Assembly: GCF_022376445.1 (NCBI RefSeq)
Contig: NW_025955171.1
Location: forward strand, 1-64,000
Direction of reading: 5' to 3'
From: Fomitopsis serialis
Taxonomy: Eukaryota; Basidiomycota; Agaricomycetes; Polyporales; Fomitopsidaceae
Length of the DNA: 64,000 bases
Of the stretch, positions 46,501 to 55,474 are shown piece by piece; the first letter of the stretch is position 1; each line of letters opens with the position of its first letter. The position numbers were made by a program, and so were the translations under genes. The notes beneath the pieces are model-generated. The model saw only the letters and a program-made list of their open reading frames with translations. It did no database searches and was not told the DNA's origin.

Positions 46501-48908
46501 TCCGCCGCTTCGTCGAGTCGGTCGGGGTTGTATCGTGGACCTGTCAGCTGAACCGCGAGATGTTCAGCTGTCTTGGAACTACCGGGGGCTTGTACTTCCG
46601 GTTGGGAGTGCAAGTCTTCTCGGAGGTCGGCTGCGCGCGATTGAGGGCTGCTGGAGATGTCGTCGAGGTCGTCCAATGGCTCGGCCAGCTGAACCAAATG
46701 AGGTTCAGCTGTGCTGAAGCAGTCGGACGCCTGTACTTCCGTGAGGATGTACAGGGTGTCTTGAGGCGCAGTTGAGTGCGCGATGCGACTGGCCGACGAG
46801 GAGTCAGTGAACACCGCGTCACATCCAGTCGAGGTTGAATGGGGCACCTCGGACCTGCATCGTTGCTGGTCCGTTGTGCCGCCTTGCGAAATGAATAGTA
46901 CGACCTCGCGGTCGTCCTCTAACACCGGCGCTCCGTCTTGCAGAGTGGGGAGTACGATCCTTGGGTCGCCCCGCGGCGCGATCGTACCCTCTCCATCGCT
47001 AGCAATGCGCGCGGCGAACTTCACGTTCGTCGCTACGATTGCCGGTGCGGGCACCGTCAAGGAGGGAGATATCGAGGCGGATACGTCCGTCTGGGGCGTA
47101 TCCGCTACTCGATATCCGGTCGGGGAATTATGGGGCACGTCGGACGTGCAGTACTGCGCGTCCGTCGTATTGCCTTGCAAAGTGAAGGGTCCGGGTACGA
47201 CCTCAGGGTCGTACCGCAGCTCCCGTGGGACATCCGGTACGACTTCGCAGTTGTACCTGTGGGCGGAAGTGCCATATTCGTGGCCAGTAGTGCGCACGAC
47301 GAGCCTTACGTTCGTCGAGACGCCTACTGGCGCGGATACAGGGGGCATGGAGGGTACGACCTGGAGGTCGTCCCGCAGCACCTTGGGCGTGCTACCACCC
47401 GGAACATCAGGTACGACTTCGCAGTCGTGCCTGGGGACGTAGTTGCCATCTTCGTGGCTAGCAGGGCACACGACGAGCTTCTTGTTCGTCGCTACGCCTG
47501 CTAGCACGGGCACGGGAAGCGGGGGCTGCGATGCAGGAACGTACAGTGAGTACGTACCTGTGGTGGTCGAGCCTTCGGGCTCATGCTTCCTGCTCGCCCA
47601 GCACCCTTCCTCCCTCTGTCCCTGCGTTCCCTCCTCATCCTCGCTACTCCTCTGCCCCCTGTCCTTCTTCCGTTCTCCTCGATCTGCGTTGTCCATGGTC
47701 CGCTCAGTCTTGCTGCTCGGCGTTGGACTTGAACGCGCGTCGTTCAAGTCCTGGGTCGCGTGGCTGGGTTGCGTGTCGCCAGAGCCACGGGATAGGTCGC
47801 CAGAGTCATTAGCCTCGAGAGGGAGGTCTCTCAATTCGAGGCGCGAGACGAGAGGGGAGAGACGAGGAGTCAGGGAGGAAGAAAGTGGCGATCTGGTACC
47901 GCGAGGTACCAGGTCGTCGGTCGCCACCGACTGGACTGGCGGCAAGTCGGCCAGCCAGTTGCGAACACGAGTTCGCACTCGCGTTGGGACGACGCGCGCG
48001 TCTGGTTCGCCAGACGGGCGCTCGAGGTGGCTGCCCAGAGAGTGGAGGTGGTCGAGAACGGCGGGTCGGTGGTGGCGGTCGAGCGTAGTGCGGTGGGCGC
48101 TAGCACGCGGGGCGCTCGCCACGGACTCGTGACGCTCAACGCTCGTAGCGTTGAGCGCGTCGCGCGTCGCGTCGAGCCGGCTGCTCGTCGTGGCGCACAC
48201 GTCGTTCGGCAGTGGCAATATATTTTTTGTATCGCGGCTCATTTCTGAGCGCGCGACGAGGGTATCTAGGGGCGTGGGCTCGCTTCCACTGTACATAGTA
48301 CTACTACTGTAGTACTGTGTGCCTACACCCTCCCGAACCTGGAGATGCGTCGACTCGACGCACCGCTCGCTCAGTTCGGGTTCGAGCTCGGCGACAGGCC
48401 TGTCGTCGAACTCGGCGCGTGCACCATCCTTCGGGAGGGTGCCCGGCTTCGCTGCTTGGGCTGGAGCTGCCCGGGATAGTGCTTCCGGGTGGCTCTGAGC
48501 AGACCCAATGGCGGGCTCGGGCTGTTCAGTGCTCAGTGCGTGTTCGACCTCACGGTCGGACGGCGCCTGCTCTGTGGGTGCTCCGGCTGAGTTCTCCTGG
48601 TCGGAGGACTCAGTCCGAGCGGTCTGCGCATGCGATGAGCGGCTGCGACTGCTGCTGCTCGCCGCCGATAGTGCCTCGTCGACGGCGTCCATCAGATCCT
48701 TGCGGGTCTGCTTGGACTCCTCGAGCGCAGCATTGATCCGCTGCTGACTCGCCGCGGCTTCGGCGAGTGTTTGCTCGAGCCGCTCTTGGCTCGCGGCGAG
48801 CTTGGACTTGATCTCCGCGCGCAACGCCTTGAGCTTGCTGCGGGTGCCGCTACGGGATCCGCGACTGCTCCGGGTTGCTTCGGAGGGGTTGGTTGTCGAT
48901 CCAGACAT
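43557..48908 (-). CDS. Giant ORF of the LTR element, 1783 residues, unknown
   Basis: A single uninterrupted frame fills the element. Residues about 1-75 form a basic, helical, coiled-coil-like N-terminus (SRSGTRSKLKALRAEIKSKL, ERLEQTLAEAAASQQRI). Residues about 80-1540 are Ser/Thr/Glu/Asp-rich and probably disordered, with recurring motifs such as EVVPDVP, ATNKKLVV/STNVRLVV, EYREVLA/EYPRVLA and TAEPHLVQL/TAEHLAVQL. Residues about 1570-1690 look folded, with conserved-looking Trp/Cys (WPTDEVLRELCFSLLADQL, EWAIWAHCKRSALSCG, MVRYWAYNKLGWLVVPP). The last 80 are acidic. I do not recognise any domain. It could be a divergent Gag (coiled coil, disordered linker, folded capsid-like end) or a captured gene. 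The coding DNA contains many perfect hairpins (43656-48316). The absence of stops over 5.3 kb shows selection or very recent origin. Confidence 0.85.
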   Translation of the reverse strand: MSGSTTNPSEATRSSRGSRSGTRSKLKALRAEIKSKLAASQERLEQTLAEAAASQQRINAALEESKQTRKDLMDAVDEALSAASSSSRSRSSHAQTARTESSDQENSAGAPTEQAPSDREVEHALSTEQPEPAIGSAQSHPEALSRAAPAQAAKPGTLPKDGARAEFDDRPVAELEPELSERCVESTHLQVREGVGTQYYSSSTMYSGSEPTPLDTLVARSEMSRDTKNILPLPNDVCATTSSRLDATRDALNATSVERHESVASAPRASAHRTTLDRHHRPAVLDHLHSLGSHLERPSGEPDARVVPTRVRTRVRNWLADLPPVQSVATDDLVPRGTRSPLSSSLTPRLSPLVSRLELRDLPLEANDSGDLSRGSGDTQPSHATQDLNDARSSPTPSSKTERTMDNADRGERKKDRGQRSSEDEEGTQGQREEGCWASRKHEPEGSTTTGTYSLYVPASQPPLPVPVLAGVATNKKLVVCPASHEDGNYVPRHDCEVVPDVPGGSTPKVLRDDLQVVPSMPPVSAPVGVSTNVRLVVRTTGHEYGTSAHRYNCEVVPDVPRELRYDPEVVPGPFTLQGNTTDAQYCTSDVPHNSPTGYRVADTPQTDVSASISPSLTVPAPAIVATNVKFAARIASDGEGTIAPRGDPRIVLPTLQDGAPVLEDDREVVLFISQGGTTDQQRCRSEVPHSTSTGCDAVFTDSSSASRIAHSTAPQDTLYILTEVQASDCFSTAEPHLVQLAEPLDDLDDISSSPQSRAADLREDLHSQPEVQAPGSSKTAEHLAVQLTGPRYNPDRLDEAADLGLGFDLDLSSNSIHRSLRDLGAPTSALPDDRVFPSNARARDRDPTTALPTVQRPALTDPDRPERLLDRQPGENFTVLADGSLLGTPRQHPVDISAPPNTAGDYDECDEPQDDRALGSSHEGWKDGQDRDGEEVDEGVEAGDSDGDGQAEGGEGEGCSVREEDEQTCSKDEGTPLLDVSPSPLQPSPIPPPPLVTTTTTNAVVVAVTTCVGGTDDPRGDLQVATGTVTQRGTIDERASSSKELGGDQDSEYLAVIAPPSPPTVPLPASIATTRKVVAIDSGPSTSQSDSVVASAATHGGASGAHTCTTDSPHLATTGAAPPSSSMLSVGAAEHPSKEECEYPRVLAHPLDPHAEGTAYGHDRPTAKGEYREVLANSSSWFAVPPPCRTGMNHSTVVNECQDGIVAGPHSVDCEQSTKTPTTVDVRWAAPEKQWQPSGRYVLPARRVQQDRRELVVSFNGEHQPKYHGVFGTPSEQDRELPPPSTSTMDVSLLPPDLAQSNDSTRIDNPTSGARTSGENESSFSRVRSTAGTSSEVSASTCTTRRSSRAQTRSRSRELVGSFPMQLDELDAPSARRQEPSDTGEQQCSPTIGGTETEPVRVHEGATVLMRGGTLQKGEGSGASSGHRLRHTTTSTSREDVLVSNPAATWTPSRELDVQVIHGDSTRRSATRTLSQGLNVQYTSRVASTSHSGVLGSDAVTGCTSSVELDVRASRRTSRQVPPVPRVSSDRLDVQNTGDRLGHDLTREDGTSRREVPVLNQACTPDRPVTVDVSQWPTDEVLRELCFSLLADQLDHDFDEAECAASDGEWAIWAHCKRSALSCGQAIEEMSPRPGTYSRAARRAWDHFQRELEVVPLEFDPLLVAPLPMEMVRYWAYNKLGWLVVPPRSQPQDDSDWYNSSDEEPHTTTREDYSDHVESESLSESEHHSSWDSSNPGSEGANAVVVSDYYEQSEMEDTYSSSALSAEDEGNSEDADYYSESE
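43656..48316. repeat. Array of short perfect inverted repeats inside the giant ORF
   Basis: At least 21 stems with perfect arms of 8-12 bp and loops of 2-11 bases: 43656-43676, 43942-43969, 43997-44018, 44235-44259, 44420-44446, 44465-44491, 44579-44605, 44736-44757, 44930-44953, 45033-45051, 45378-45401, 45461-45486 (12 bp, 2-base loop), 45887-45913, 46262-46287, 46545-46570, 46686-46711, 47077-47105, 47194-47215, 47725-47751, 48133-48157 and 48297-48316. Many more have one mismatch. Arm sequences differ from stem to stem. Eleven have arms of at least 10 bp; chance alone predicts far less than one in 5 kb. Confidence 0.9.
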
Positions 48909-49029
48909 CTTGTCGAGGTCTTCCTGGGTCGACTAGAGAGTTTGATAGAGCATAGAGTTCGAGTTTCGAGATGTTGTTGCCTAGAGTAGAAAATCCCCAG
49001 AATAGAAGCTTTTCTGGAGCGCAAAAAAG

Positions 49030-49229
49030 TGTAGGGCGCCTTACTCGTCGTGCCTCGTATGCGCTGCACCCAGTCTCTATTCAAGGAGATCTGTCTACAG
49101 AGTGCATACAAAGCGGTGACGAGGTAAAGGCTGAGGACTCGTAGGTGCGCCAGCGCGCCATACGAGTCCTGGAGCAAACAAGGACAAATATGTAATGTAA
49201 AATATACCGTAACGGGGATATCCGTTACA
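49030..49229 (-). repeat. 5' LTR of the giant-ORF element
   Basis: 200 bp, same as 43127-43326, followed on the plus strand by the target duplication ATCTC at 49230-49234. In the element's orientation it precedes the ORF at 48908 by about 120 bases. Confidence 0.95.
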
Positions 49230-50034
49230 ATCTCGTTGTTGTGCACCCTGCACAGCAACGGGAGTATCAAGGGCTCCACGTCCTCCTACGGGCCTTGTGT
49301 GAGCCTCCTTAGTTGCTTTGAGATCATTGTAATACACGCACCTCGTAGTAGAATAGCGCCTCCACCACCGCCTTCCTACCCTCCGCTCTAAGACAAAGCG
49401 GCACTCCCGGGCTTCTGTTCCAACTCGATATCGCGCCGATGAATGTGAACCGCGCCTGCCAGTTCTGCGGCAGCAGGGTGTAGATATACGGACGGGCGAT
49501 GGCAACATCCACCCGGTCAGGCTGAATGGCGCACTTCCTCGTCTTGCAGAGTTCAGACATGGGGCACTGACACTTTTTCATCAGTACTCTACAGCCAGCG
49601 AATGTTCTGACACTCACGTATTCCCACAAGGTCCCAATTCCCATCGTCCTCGAGACTTGGACCACAACGAGGTGGTTGGCAGAGCCCGGCGTCGTCGTAT
49701 TGGGGCACGTCAGGTCGGTTCTGCAGATATCGCGAAAGGATGGCAGGAACGTCGACATGTGGAAAACTACGCGGGGGTCTAGGCAAGCCATGGTGCAAGA
49801 CGATGGACGGCAGCTCAAAGGGGAAGCAGGGTGCGTAGAAATCCTTTTGAGAGTGATAGAAAGACGAGTCAAAGCGTTCGGGGACGCGTGAGACACACCA
49901 AGACATAGGCGCTTCCCACTCATGTGTATTTTTTTGCATTCTCGTACTTTTACACTAGGACATTGTTATTCAGTCTTCAAAAAAATAGTACACAGACGGT
50001 TACAAAGATGGGATGTACATGTATTCAGATCTCC

Positions 50035-51166
50035 TCAGTCCCCCACGGCCGTCTCACCATCCCAATCCTCCGCATCCGAGGCCGCATCCGAGTCCGCATC
50101 CGAGTCAGCATCCGAGTCGACATCCGTGTCCGCATCCGAGTCCCCATCCGCTGAGACCTCATCTTCTCGAACGTTCATTCTCTCCACGGTACAGTCCGGA
50201 TCGCCCTCCGCTGGCGTGAAGACGTGAGGCCGGTGGTTGCCTTCAACCCGGACCACGGACAACGCGTTGATGCGGGTCCTGGGGAAATCGAAGCCCACGG
50301 GCCAGATGGACGGGCGGGGGTACATGTTGGCCAGGATTCCGCCCAGAGCCCCTGAAGGGCGGATCCCTTTAGCCCAGTAGAGGGGCCACATGGTGTCGTA
50401 GATACTCTCGTATTTAACGAGGATGACGTGCCGAAGGGGTAGGGGGATGCGAATGGGTTCGTTGACGGACCCGAGGGGAATGAACTTAGCTTGCTGGACG
50501 TCGTAAATGTCGAAGCGTGCCGGGTACTCCTTAGGGTCCCTCTTCCAGCCATTGAGGCATGGAATGACCTCCTGAGTGACCGGCTGGCGGAACGGCAGCT
50601 CTATCTCCCAGTCCCCATGTACACGGCACATGAGGGGCAGCTGGATGGGCGCAACGTGATCCTGCCCAGTTACTTTGAGCCCTGTATACATACACGCAGA
50701 GACTGACAAACTCACCCGGTAATAAAAGAATACCTCCACTATTCCTATCTCGTCCGTCCCTCGAAGGCACTCCGGGAATTCGGGGCTCTTGTGCCACGCC
50801 TCGATGCCGCCGACGAAAATGAATCGGTTTGGGCCCTCCTCCGGCAGTGCAGCGTTGATGGACGGGCGCACCGCGGCAACCTCATCGTCGTTCGGCTGCA
50901 ACTTGCTGGGCAAGGTACGGCAGGGTTTGACAGTCCTCGGGCACTATGTATGCTTCTGTCAGTACTCAACAAGACTCATCATGGAACTTGTAACTCACAT
51001 GGCTCCACAGGGTCCCCAGACCCGTCCTCGATATCTCAACCACGGTGAGGTGGTTGAGGGAACCCTTCTGCACATGGGGGCACCGCTTGACCTTCTTGCA
51101 AACGTCGCCGAAGGAAGGAATAAAGGTAGAGATGTGGAATTGAACGCGAGGATCCAAAGAAGCCAT
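50035..51166 (-). CDS. Family copy D (three-exon unknown family), intact
   Basis: Exons 51166-50999, 50943-50716 and 50661-50035 give 340 residues. It begins MASLDPRVQFHISTFIPSFG, with NHLTVVEISRTGLGTLW, RFIFVGGIEAWHKS, LPLMCRVHGDWEIELPFRQ, VIPCLNGWKRDPKEYP, FDIYDVQQAKFIPL and PLRHVILVKYESI as family blocks. The C-terminus carries an Asp/Ser/Ala repeat (DSDADTDVDSDADSDADSDA), absent from copy B. Intron 2 is 54 bases, in frame and stop-free, as in copy A, so the unspliced form would also be translated. No signal peptide or membrane span. It is the best reference for the family because the frame is complete. Function unknown. Confidence 0.78.
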
Positions 51167-51372
51167 GATGGTGGACGGGTGGACGGTGAAGAGGATAAGA
51201 GAGAGCAAAAGCGTTTTCAGAGAGTACGAAAGCCACGCCAAAGCGTTGAACGAGGCGTGAGAAGTGATTAATTTACCACTAGCGCCGAACATGGGACCCA
51301 TTGGCGCTCCCAATTTTGTAGGCGTAGAATGCTGCACTGGAGACCAGGATTAACTGTACTTGTTATTAGAGG

Positions 51373-54300
51373 CTACCAAAGTGTTTGGTACGCATACAAT
51401 CCACCCCAGTTGTTAACGTAGAAAGTACTAGCCGTTTCTAACACGTTTTCCGATGACCAGGAGTCGGGAACAGTGCCGCGAGGACCGCCGGGGAAAACGG
51501 GTGTAAGCTGACAGGATTGCCGGATCTGCGACAGGGGAATAATCTTCCCCTGTGGCAGACCATTGCTTGAGGACGGCGGTTTCTTGACCGAATACATCAA
51601 GTGGGAGGAGTCAGCCGCAGGCGCGAAGCGAGTGTACCACTCTACATACGCGAGCGGACCCCGTGGCCACCATGGAGGTGCAGACCCTCCGCCTTGCACC
51701 GCAGGGAGCTTGCGCGGTAGAGCGAAGATAACCTTCACTCTCCCCGCTCTTGTCCCTGTATACATAATTAGCCGTTCAGCAGGTGGGTATAGAAACAATT
51801 ACTTACCTCGTACGCCGGTGGACTCCGCATCTCCGCTCTCCAACACGATGACGGTGTCGAAGCGGTCTTTCCGCCCTGATCGCACCGAAGCCGGTATGGC
51901 CTTCACAACATCAATGTCAATCCTCCCGTCGTCCAGCTCGTAAGGTGTGAATGCAATTTGTGGAAGACATCGACGCGCTGGAACGGCAGCCACGTTCTGG
52001 AGAGGTCTTGTCTGTTGAGTCGGAGTGAGTCAGGCTGCAAAGCGTTGATGAACTGAACGAGTGCGGTCGTAAATCCGGGTGCGTGATGGCGGGTTTGAAC
52101 CATAGCTAGGTTTTGTTGAGGAGCAGGTGCGTACTTCGCTATTTTGATAGATGTCCCCGCTATGTCCACGCCTTCCGTTGTGACAGAGTGGGGAGGTTCT
52201 TCTGGTACCGATGAACCGGTCTCGGCATGTTCTTCGTCCTCCGGGTGTTCAGCATCCTCCTCCGCTTGACGTTCCCTCTGGAACATCTCATAGAGAGCCA
52301 TCTTCTCGTTGCGGGTGATCCACCGCATCATTTGCGGGAACTCGTCGCGGTGGTTTGATGCTCGCCAAGCGTCCTTCGCGAAGTCGATGTGAAGTCGCTC
52401 GAACATCTCCGTGTTGTAGTTATCCGTCGTCCCGAAGAGCCGGATGGACTGGACATAGTGCAGAAGGGAGTGGATTTTAGGTATGTTGAAATCATCCCGT
52501 ATACCGAGGTCGACCAACACTTGCTTGTTGGCATGGAACGTCTTGAGTGCATCCTCCATGTATTCCAAGGTAGTGTCGTCATGCGTGGGGTACTGCGCTA
52601 AGTAGATGAAATCCAACAGAGACCTGAAGGTGAGCATTGTTGACTTTGAGACTTGCCAACGAGACATGCGAGGAGGACTCGAGCCATTTCTTTCCTCTCT
52701 TTCCCAGATATCTGAGAAGAGAGGAGATGCCGTTACGGAAATGACGGATGCCGTACGCAGGGGCAGGCATCGGAGGCGGCTGTCTAGTTCCTCTGCGGTG
52801 AGAAGCTCTTGACACCAAGTGACGACGTGTTTGAACACCCCTGGTAAAGCTGGTGGAGAACATCTGGTGTTATGGATAGATGTATGTCTGCGTAAGGGAG
52901 ATTGGTCCAGAACGGCGACCGCGCCGCACCGTTCACGTCCCGTAGCATGCATTCGACTTCAGCCGCAGCCGCACTGCGACCACCCGACCATGCATCGTCG
53001 ATGATACTCTCTGTGAGCTCGGATGTGCGAGGGCTGCTCGGGTCTTTCTCCCCGAGCTTGTCCGCTGGACATTGGCACTTCGGGCAGGTCCCGTACTTCG
53101 AGCAAGTGACGAGGCATTGCTCGGGGTAGTCAGCGACATATGCGGCGAGGATAGGATATATCCTGCGCACGCAGCCATCACCTCCGGTCATCTCCACACC
53201 TTCGACACCAGCTTTGATGAGGGGCTCGACAATGAGGCGCATGGAAGCGTGGAAGAGCTTCTGCGTTCGAGCCTTGCTTTCGCGATTGGTGAGGCCCTTC
53301 TTGCTGACCTTAGAGACAGCAGGTACCCAAGAAGGATACAAGCGTGCTCGGACGGTTTGCGGCGGATGGCGCGGGTATGTTGCCGAGGGTGAGGTAGACG
53401 GGGTAAGCAGACTTGTTACCGGAAAACTGTGTCAGCTGAGTCTTGTCGGTGGCCAATATGACTGACGCGAGGGCGGCGCCCTCAGGTAAGTGTTCCTAGC
53501 ACGGAACATAGCATTAGCACATTCTACTGGTTGTACCATTGATGAGCTGTCTGACTTACCTGTACGGTGTCCCACCAGAGGCCCGTCCACATCTCCGTGT
53601 ATATGCGCCTCAACCGCGACTGGTCCGCAAAGACTCGTTTGGGCCGGTATACAATATGTTTGGCATGCGCTGGATTGCCAACCAAGGCCTTAATCGCTTC
53701 GATGATGTCCCTGTACCGCACCATGTGCTTCTCATCTGGTCGATCAGGGAAGGTGAGCGTAGCAGTCTGCCATGATGCTCGGTCCGGGATGCTGTCCACC
53801 TTCTGGAAAAGCTGTCGGACGTCTTTGAAACTGAGTTCCAGCTTCTCAACAACCTACGCAAAGACTCGTAATGAGTGATTAAACCCACACAGGCGTGGCC
53901 AACTCACCCCGGTATGAGAAGAAACCTGTTCAGTGAGTTCTGCCCGACGTCTTCTCTGACAGCCCACATTGCCACCCGCCAATCTAGCTCGGATGCAAAG
54001 GGCTTCCACTTGAGGTTAGGATCCTTAGCCGCTTGCTCATCCACACCCACTCCATCCACATCCATTGCGTCCTCGGGAGGGTCCTCTTGCTCAACATCCT
54101 CTCCAAAATAAGCCTTCCACGTGTCGACAACGGTCTCCTCCATTCTGATTACGCGCCCCGCTCGGGGGTCTTCATCCTCCACCCGGGTGTCTTCGTCGTC
54201 ATCCAGAGCTGGCAGTCGAGCTGTCGGGGGAGGCCGAGAACTGGATGAAGACGAAGACGCTTCACCCTGGTCTCCGTTGGGCCCATCATCAACAGTAGAA

Positions 54301-54584
54301 GTAGGCAGAACGAACCGGAACAGATCCCTGTTCTCCATGATGTCATGGAAATCCAGTGGTTCCTCGTCCGCGTCGCTTGAGTCCTGGATAACGGCGTGTA
54401 CCTGTTCCACAACTTCAGGTACCAGGCGGTCGTGAGGAACGGGGTTCTTGCCCTTCCTGTACCATTTGCAGGACTTTGCAGAGCTCAAATGAGCCATCAT
54501 GCCCTGTGCTGTCCTGAATGGTCTGTCGCATGCCGGACAGGTCCTGTCGTCGTAATCCCCTGGGCGGAGGAATGGTACGTTCAT
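51373..54584 (-). pseudogene. Decayed Plavaka (CACTA-like) transposase
   Basis: From 54584 the ORF starts MNVPFLRPGDYDDRTC with a C2H2-like CPACDRPF...H, the usual Plavaka start, and runs with LDWRVAMWA and SLNRFLL. Later parts read VEKLELSFKDVRQLF, VRYRDIIEAIKALVGNP, STDKTQLTQFSGNKSAYP-like DKTQLTQFSGNKSAYPVYLT, GDGCVRRIYPILAAYVADYP, PDVLHQLYQG, NIPKIHSLLHYVQSIRLFG with TEMFERLHIDFAKDA, and the end PLAYVEWYTRF ... SENVLETASTFYVNNWG. These are diagnostic of Plavaka transposases. The frame is lost several times by one- or two-base changes: near the NIP-A/IRRKPS block (about 53370), at YQG/GVFKHV (about 52848), and near FHKL/FTPYELDD (about 51960). It cannot make a full transposase. Confidence 0.85.
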
Positions 54585-55474
54585 CTTGCACTGGCCAGTC
54601 AGTAGAGGTCAGTACATGATCCCTGATAGAGGATATTTCACACAAATCTCACCGGGACAGTATGACGCTCTGGATGAGATGAAAAGCGTAAGAAAAGCCT
54701 TGGGAAGAATATGAGCGACGGCGCGTGGTCTCCGCTCAGCGTCTCATACTCATTCAGTCGCTTAGACGGACGTAAACGCCCATGTTACGGCGTGGATATG
54801 GGCTTCTCCACCACCGCTTTTTTGTACCCACCTCCATGATCTATGCCACCGTCATTAATATCCTTACAGCTATAGAACTTGGGCAAGCGTATCTGCCGCA
54901 TCCATGGGTGCTTTATCACTGTAGGATTTATTACGACGCCTTGCCTTCTAACTGGTTGTCTCTGTGAGCACTGATACCTCCGTACCTCTGACATTTTATT
55001 AAGCTATTGAAGTTACTCACCTGTACTTACTTTTCACAGTCTCTCGGTATTGATTGCATTGCGTGAGTGCCGTTGCATATCTCGTTGCATTCTGAATGGT
55101 GTGAAGGCTTACGGGAAAGGGTCTTGGACATTCCATGTCCACCTTCCTTTTTGGGCTGACCCTAAGAAGTTGCCGCGCCCCCACAAACCGCAAGAGCCCA
55201 CCGTGTATTTCGAGCTATATATGCCGGACGGTCTGTCGCAAAATTGTACGTTCATGACGTTCATGCTGCCTTCTTCTGATGTGGTCCCATCAAGGTATCC
55301 CTATGTCGTCAGTTGGTAGAAGCGAACTGACTGAAATGAAAGCGCACAGATTGACACCGCACTAGTTGTGGTCTGTTGTCCCGATTCAATTTCCCATGAA
55401 CGAGACAAGTGCCGACAACTTGAACGGTGACTCCCTCACTCCTCTTGCAGCCACGACATACACTCGCTCTCAAC
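54585..55474. other. Intergenic, with short coding-like pieces
   Basis: Plus-strand ORFs at 54782-54967 and 55050-55319 (the latter with a proline-rich PFWADPKKLPRPHKPQEP) could be exons, but no junctions could be fixed. The last part holds the promoter of the gene at 55475. Confidence 0.35.

Larger units (their letters stand above)
43127..49229 (-). mobile_element. 6.1-kb LTR element with one giant non-gag-pol ORF
   Basis: Two 200-bp direct repeats, 43127-43326 and 49030-49229, start TGTA and end TACA and are identical as far as I can read. The 5-base duplication ATCTC flanks the element (43122-43126 and 49230-49234). In minus orientation a purine tract (GTGGGGGAGAG) abuts the 3' LTR. After the 5' LTR comes a T-run and a small hairpin (arms CCAGAA/TTCTGG) instead of an obvious tRNA-3'-end match. 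The only ORF is 43557-48908. No zinc knuckle, aspartic protease, reverse transcriptase, RNase H or integrase motif is visible, so the element must be mobilised in trans. Identical LTRs show recent movement; it landed in family copy C. Confidence 0.93.
42701..49791 (-). pseudogene. Family copy C, split by the 6.1-kb LTR element
   Basis: Exon 1 is 49791-49618 (MACLDPRVVFHMSTFLPSFR ... GIGTLWEY), exon 2 49566-49342 (CPMSELCKTRKCAIQP ... FTFIGAISSWNRS), and exon 3 begins at 49285 (EDVEPLILPLLCRVHNNEI). It is broken at 49229 by the LTR element and resumes at 43126 with EVPLRQALTEQVIPCLNRW down to the stop at 42701. Taking out the element and one ATCTC duplication restores a continuous frame (NNEI-EVPLRQ). 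The gene was therefore intact at the time of insertion. Now only the first 150 or so residues can be made. Confidence 0.85.

Noticed and set aside
46783..47442. Long plus-strand ORF (219 residues) opposite the giant ORF
   Set aside because: It arises because the palindromic coding sequence stays open on both strands; the minus ORF is continuous over 5.3 kb and fills the element.
43656..48316. CRISPR array or other regularly spaced repeat
   Set aside because: The hairpins have different sequences and irregular spacing and lie in a eukaryotic coding sequence.
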